NCBI RefSeq assembly: GCF_024868665.1
Contig: NC_079912.1
Location: forward strand, 14,200,948 to 14,264,947
Direction of reading: 5' to 3'
DNA: 64,000 nt
DNA from: Triplophysa rosa
Lineage: Eukaryota > Chordata > Actinopteri > Cypriniformes > Nemacheilidae
Under the pieces are notes generated by a model. That model was not told the DNA's origin. It did not search any database and saw nothing but the letters and a program-made list of their open reading frames with translations. The number at the start of each line of letters is the position of its first letter. Within the stretch, counting starts at the first letter, position 1. The translations under genes and the position numbers were made by a program. This document shows positions 60,154-64,000 of the stretch, one piece after another.

Positions 60154-60530
60154 GTTCCCTTTCTGTTGGTCTCTCGACGTTGTGTCGAACCGACAGAATG
60201 GGGTTTGATCTTGAGAACCTATCATCTCTGTACTTTTAAAGGGCCAATGAACTTGGCGAATGGCATGGCATGCCAGTCTCCGCCCCGTACATATGGGTAT
60301 AAAAAGGAATATGGCGTGCCCATTCATTCACCTTTTGTTCTTCGGACCTGCTGAGCATACATGCTGAGCGCATTATTTCTGGAACTACTGGATTCTACGA
60401 CGCGGAGCAGTGTATTCGTCCTGGTGTGTGCGATTTCCCCTGGGCGTTTCGGTAGCGAGCCTAGGGTGTCTACTAGAGCAAATTTCCTTAAAAAGAGCAA
60501 ATTTCTCACAGTGTGCACTTGCCGCCAGGC

Positions 60531-61090
60531 ATGTCTCGCAGCTGTAATCTCGGATGTGGCTGGCTCGTCCTCGAGCCTGACAGGCACGATAGCTGCATCA
60601 CATGTCTGGGTCTCCAACATACTGAGGTAGCGTTCGTGGATACGGCATGCCCGCACTGCGAGCATATGCCGATCAAGGCATTGCGGTCACGGTTGGCTGT
60701 GTTCTTTTTGGACCCAGCCACAACATCGTCTGCTTCCTGTTCCGCGGCGGCTGCCAAGCCGTCCGCAGCAGCGAGCGGCGAGCGGCAGTGGCGATATGGG
60801 GACTCCCATGGACGTTAATCCGCCGCAGAAAGTGCTGCAGACTGTCCATTCCCCGTCACACTCGCCTGTCACCGATGGGCAGCAGTAGACCGTCCCATAG
60901 CGGATCTACGCAAGAGCAGTAGGTGTCAGAGGACGAGGTGTCAGTCACGGCATCGGATGGTGACTTCCTGGCATCAGACGCTGAGGATTCCCTGGAGCTC
61001 CTGGTTACGGCCGTGATGAATCTTACGCGGAGATGACAGGCATGCTTTCCCGAGCCACTGCGAGCCTCGGGTTGCCCGAGGTTCTACAAC
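60531..61090 (+). pseudogene. DIRS-type gag remnant
   Basis: One frame (to 60818) reads MSRSCNLGCGWLVLEPDRHD, SCITCLGLQHTEVAF, then CPHCEHMPIKALRSRL, a Cys/His-rich block like the start of DIRS gag. After a stop, a second frame (about 60919-61035) reads VSEDEVSVTASDGDFLASDA and then LELLVTAVMNL. A third (from 61027) reads AEMTGMLSRATASLGLPEV. The order follows DIRS gag, broken by at least two frame changes. Function in the intact family is particle formation. Confidence 0.65.
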
Positions 61091-61812
61091 CTTTGTGTAG
61101 AGCCGGTGTCTGCCCGCGTCTTACACACCAGGTAAGACTGACGGCCGGCTGGGCGTACACCTGCGAAGCACCTTCTCCCCTTCATCAGGTGACTCAGTGC
61201 GCTGTTCCAGCTTCCCTACTTCCTCCACTGGACGAAGTATAAGCATTCCATCCACCACTAAGCACTTTGAACTTAGGAGCCGGGCGGAGCGGCCCAGTAT
61301 AGGTGAGTTTCCCTCACGAGGCAATCCCTTATACTTGAGCTAGTGCTCCACATGTAGTGTCTCCCCTCCTTGGGTAGTCCCATCTGACGTTTCCTCACTC
61401 TTGGTTCCCCTGTCGGTGAACCTGTGACCTCCCCTCGGTGGACTCCACCGCTTGTGCACCCCTAGTTGGGGCCCCGCACTACTACTCCCATGAGATCTCC
61501 CCACTGGTGAGACCATGTAGGTGTTCCACGTTTATTTTCCCTACGGCAGATGTGGTCTCCATAGCGTTCTTCCCTCAGGTGAGGGGGTAGCGCTTCCCAG
61601 TGTTCCTTACGGTGTCGGGCGGCTCTAGAGTAGCAAAGGCCACCGACTGTACGGCCGTTAGTAAGAGCCTCTCATCAGATTCACGTATTGATGTCTTACT
61701 ACACCCCTGGAAGGTTACGATTCGCGGTTGCGCTCACTTGTGACTCGCCCAGGCCGGTCAGTGTCGTCCCACTGGAACTCGTGACGTGGCACAGCGCCAT
61801 GGCGTTTCGTAT

Positions 61813-61882
61813 AAGAACCCCATTCTGTCGGTTCGACACAACGTCGAGAGACCGACAGAAAGGGAACTTCTTGGTTACATAT
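61813..61882. repeat. DIRS internal complementary region
   Basis: AAGAACCCCATTCTGTCGGT, TCGACACAACGTCGAGAGAC and CGACAGAAAGGGAAC form the complement of 60154-60206. The following TCTTGGTTACATATG is the complement of the extreme right end. In DIRS this region bridges the two ends during circle formation. Confidence 0.75.
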
Positions 61883-62158
61883 GGCCTTCAAGCCACAACG
61901 CTTCGCCATCTGCTGCAGCGACCGGGAATGCCTCTCAGGTACCTCAGCACAAAGGTGAATGAATGGGCACGCCATCCTCCTTTTTATACCCGTATGTACG
62001 GGGCGGAGACTGGCATGCCAAGCCATTCGCCAAGTTCATTGGCCTTTTAAAAGTACAATCAGAGATGATAGGTTCTCAAGATCAAACCCCATTCTGTCGG
62101 TTCGACACAACGTCTCGTTCCCTCCATCAGGGAACTGAGGTTACATACGTAACCAAGA

Positions 62159-64000
62159 CGATTCTATGTATGCACTCTTGTGTGGGCAATATCACAATTT
62201 CAACTTTCAATTGGCTCAGTTAAGTTTTCATAAATGTATAATTTGTGGCAGTTTTTTTTCAACAAGTGTTTTTGAAATTAACAGAACTTAAACTTAGCCA
62301 ACTGCAACAATTTAGATGCAAAAATTCAATACTACAAAGACATTCAAAAAATGTGTCAACTCTCATTTATTAGCATGTTCCTCCGATTCACAGAAACATA
62401 CAAAGACTTTTTAATCTACGAAAACAACCTCACAGCAATGATATCCAACTCTGGGTTCGTCGTTGCGCTATGATTTTGATGTCATTTTAATTGCCATTTT
62501 TTGCTTCTTTTGTTCTACTTTGTGTTGTATGTCAGATTCAAATAGTCATCTTGAAATATATTAACAGAAAAAATAAATGTATGAAGTGCCAAACTTAATT
62601 AGATAACATTTGTTGCATCTTTGGATATTCCTGGACGTTCAATACAGAGCTCAATACAGACTATGTGACAAAAACCTTCTTCCACTCCAAATCAAATATA
62701 GAAGCTTCTCCACATGAGAGTCTAATTCTAGTCCTCATCTGGAAAATCCTGACATTTTCAGGAAGACCGAATCTATCACGACTAATGTGTAGGTCTTAAA
62801 ATGAGCATCACCTCTACCTATCTCACCAGGTCTTATAGTCAAATTAATTTCCATTACACCTTTTGTAGATGGTAAAAAGTCCCGGTTCGAGTTGAGACGC
62901 GCGGTTTCTTGCGTACTGGCCCAGTCGTGTGCGGCCGCTCCGTTGGGAAATAACCCAGCTTCTCTCCCGGTGGTCGTAGAATTTTCAATTTCCTCAGCAT
63001 ATAGAGATGTATCGGCCAATGAGAGCTCTTGCTTTCCCCCGTTGAGTCTCTGCCAGGCTTTAATGTGGATTCTTCTTCAAACTGTCACGCTCATACCTGC
63101 TTGATAGCAGTGAAAGTAATGAGTGTATTAGCATAAGTGCCGGTATAGGAGGTCAGCAGTTACGTGAAAAGACGCTGAATGCGTCGGGCTCGATGAAGAG
63201 AAAGCTTTGCTAATTTAGACAAATATGTGCCCGCCGCCTGACAAAATACAGTTTACCACAACATGTGGCATTATGCATCACTGAGAGAAACAATCCATAT
63301 GCTTTCTGTTTGCTGCACAGCTTGCAAAAGAGTTAATTTTAGACTTTGCTTTGCACAGTGAATCACTGTTATTGTTGTGGAGATACCGGTTTGGAGGGGA
63401 AATGGAGGGTTTGATAAAACAACGATAATTCAGGCTTTGATTGTCTCACCGGTTTTAATCCACTTAAAAGAGCCCTCTGAATCCAGTCGGGTCTCACAGC
63501 CACTGCATGTCCGTTTTTCTCCATCATCCGTCTTTGCCTCTAATTGTGGATTAAAGAGAAACTCAAAATGAGAAAAAAGTGGTTAAACATACAGAGCTCA
63601 TTGTAAACTGAAAATTGAAAAGTAAAAAAAAAGTATAATGACGTGATTATTTGACTATTTCTTATTTTTCATATTAAAAAGTTTAAGAGAACATACATTT
63701 CAAAATAAATGAAGAGTATGGAGGTGTAAAATGAATGTAGATTAAATAGAGGTCAAATAATACGTATTTGGATCAATTTGATGAGAAATGTTTGAGTTCA
63801 TAAAGAGATCTTCAATAATATGGACTTTTGATTGCAGACTTGACAAATCTGAGCTCAGTTCGTGACATTGTTAAGATCTTTTCAAAAACTCAAACGGAGA
63901 TGAGATTTCTGACTCTTTTTCGCAGGAGAAATATCTGAGATGCAGGAGATTTAAGCAAAATGTTTTTCAGTATTTGCTCTCTATTTAATACTTTTCATCT
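62159..64000. other. Spacer to window end
   Basis: AT-rich DNA with a moderately GC-rich island at 62880-63070 that has no identifiable frame, and the inverted repeat copy at 63714-63917. No gene is supportable. Confidence 0.4.
63714..63917 (+). repeat. Inverted duplicate, right copy
   Basis: Complement of 58551-58740, 5 kb away. The pair brackets the DIRS-like element, but spacing and divergence suggest two independent repeat copies. Confidence 0.65.

Larger units (their letters stand above)
60154..62158 (+). mobile_element. DIRS-like retroelement, internally deleted (2.0 kb)
   Basis: Left terminal repeat 60154-60330 and right terminal repeat 61954-62154 are inverted copies. They share CGACGTTGTGTCGAACCGAC, AATGGGGTTTGATCTTGAGA and CATGCCAGTCTCCGCCCCGT. 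An internal complementary region at 61813-61882 pairs with the outer end of the left repeat and then with the far end of the right repeat (TCTTGGTTACATATG). This is the hallmark of DIRS elements, which integrate by a tyrosine recombinase without target duplication. Only a broken gag is inside; reverse transcriptase, RNase H and recombinase are absent. Confidence 0.8.

Noticed and set aside
60324..60665. 113-residue minus-strand frame
   Set aside because: Antisense shadow of the DIRS terminal repeat and gag remnant.

Overview
The window looks like nuclear DNA of a bony fish, most likely a cyprinid. It has vertebrate intron-exon structure, AT-rich intergenic sequence, long dinucleotide runs, and repeat families I associate with carp and zebrafish relatives: palindromic MITEs that begin like AGTTCACyCAAAAATGAAAATTC, hAT elements with TAGGGTTGGG ends, L2-type LINE and SINE tails, and DIRS-like elements. 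I had no database, so the species is inferred.

Only one protein gene is convincing. Positions 1-6736 (+) hold exons 2 (partial) to 14 of an animal arachidonate-type lipoxygenase (ALOX family). I place 13 exons. Their lengths (82, 173, 144, 204, 87, 170, 122, 101, 171 and others) and phases follow the usual ALOX gene plan, and they join to 597 in-frame codons. The iron ligands (two His, then His and Asn, then a C-terminal Ile) are all encoded. The penultimate exon carries an in-frame TAA at 6196-6198, just before the conserved WIPN motif. The intron before it has a GC donor. The gene is therefore either newly inactivated or carries a sequencing error.

From about 6.9 kb to 64 kb I see no further gene I can name. 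This stretch is a layered bed of mobile elements. 7-15 kb holds a TA-flanked MITE, a hAT element with a BED zinc-finger exon and a nested MITE, a solo LTR, and a short hAT relative. 17-20 kb holds microsatellites, a tRNA-derived SINE head and a large compound palindrome. 20.8-26.3 kb holds TTAAAGG-ended elements and a second solo LTR. 28-38 kb holds several palindromic MITEs, one with another MITE inside it. 38.7-39.5 kb is a third solo LTR carrying a 20-bp minisatellite. 40.6-51.9 kb holds more MITEs. 60.1-62.2 kb is a deleted DIRS-like retroelement with inverted termini, an internal complementary region and a broken gag.

Many insertions show perfect target-site duplications: 5 bp for each of the three LTRs and 8 bp for the hAT elements. 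These fix the element borders exactly. I found no CRISPR array, operon or new multi-gene system. The points most worth checking are the lipoxygenase nonsense codon, the DIRS-like element, the tandem-repeat-prone site inside the solo LTR family, and two diverged duplications inside the window. Unlisted stretches are ordinary AT-rich non-coding sequence in which I saw nothing specific.
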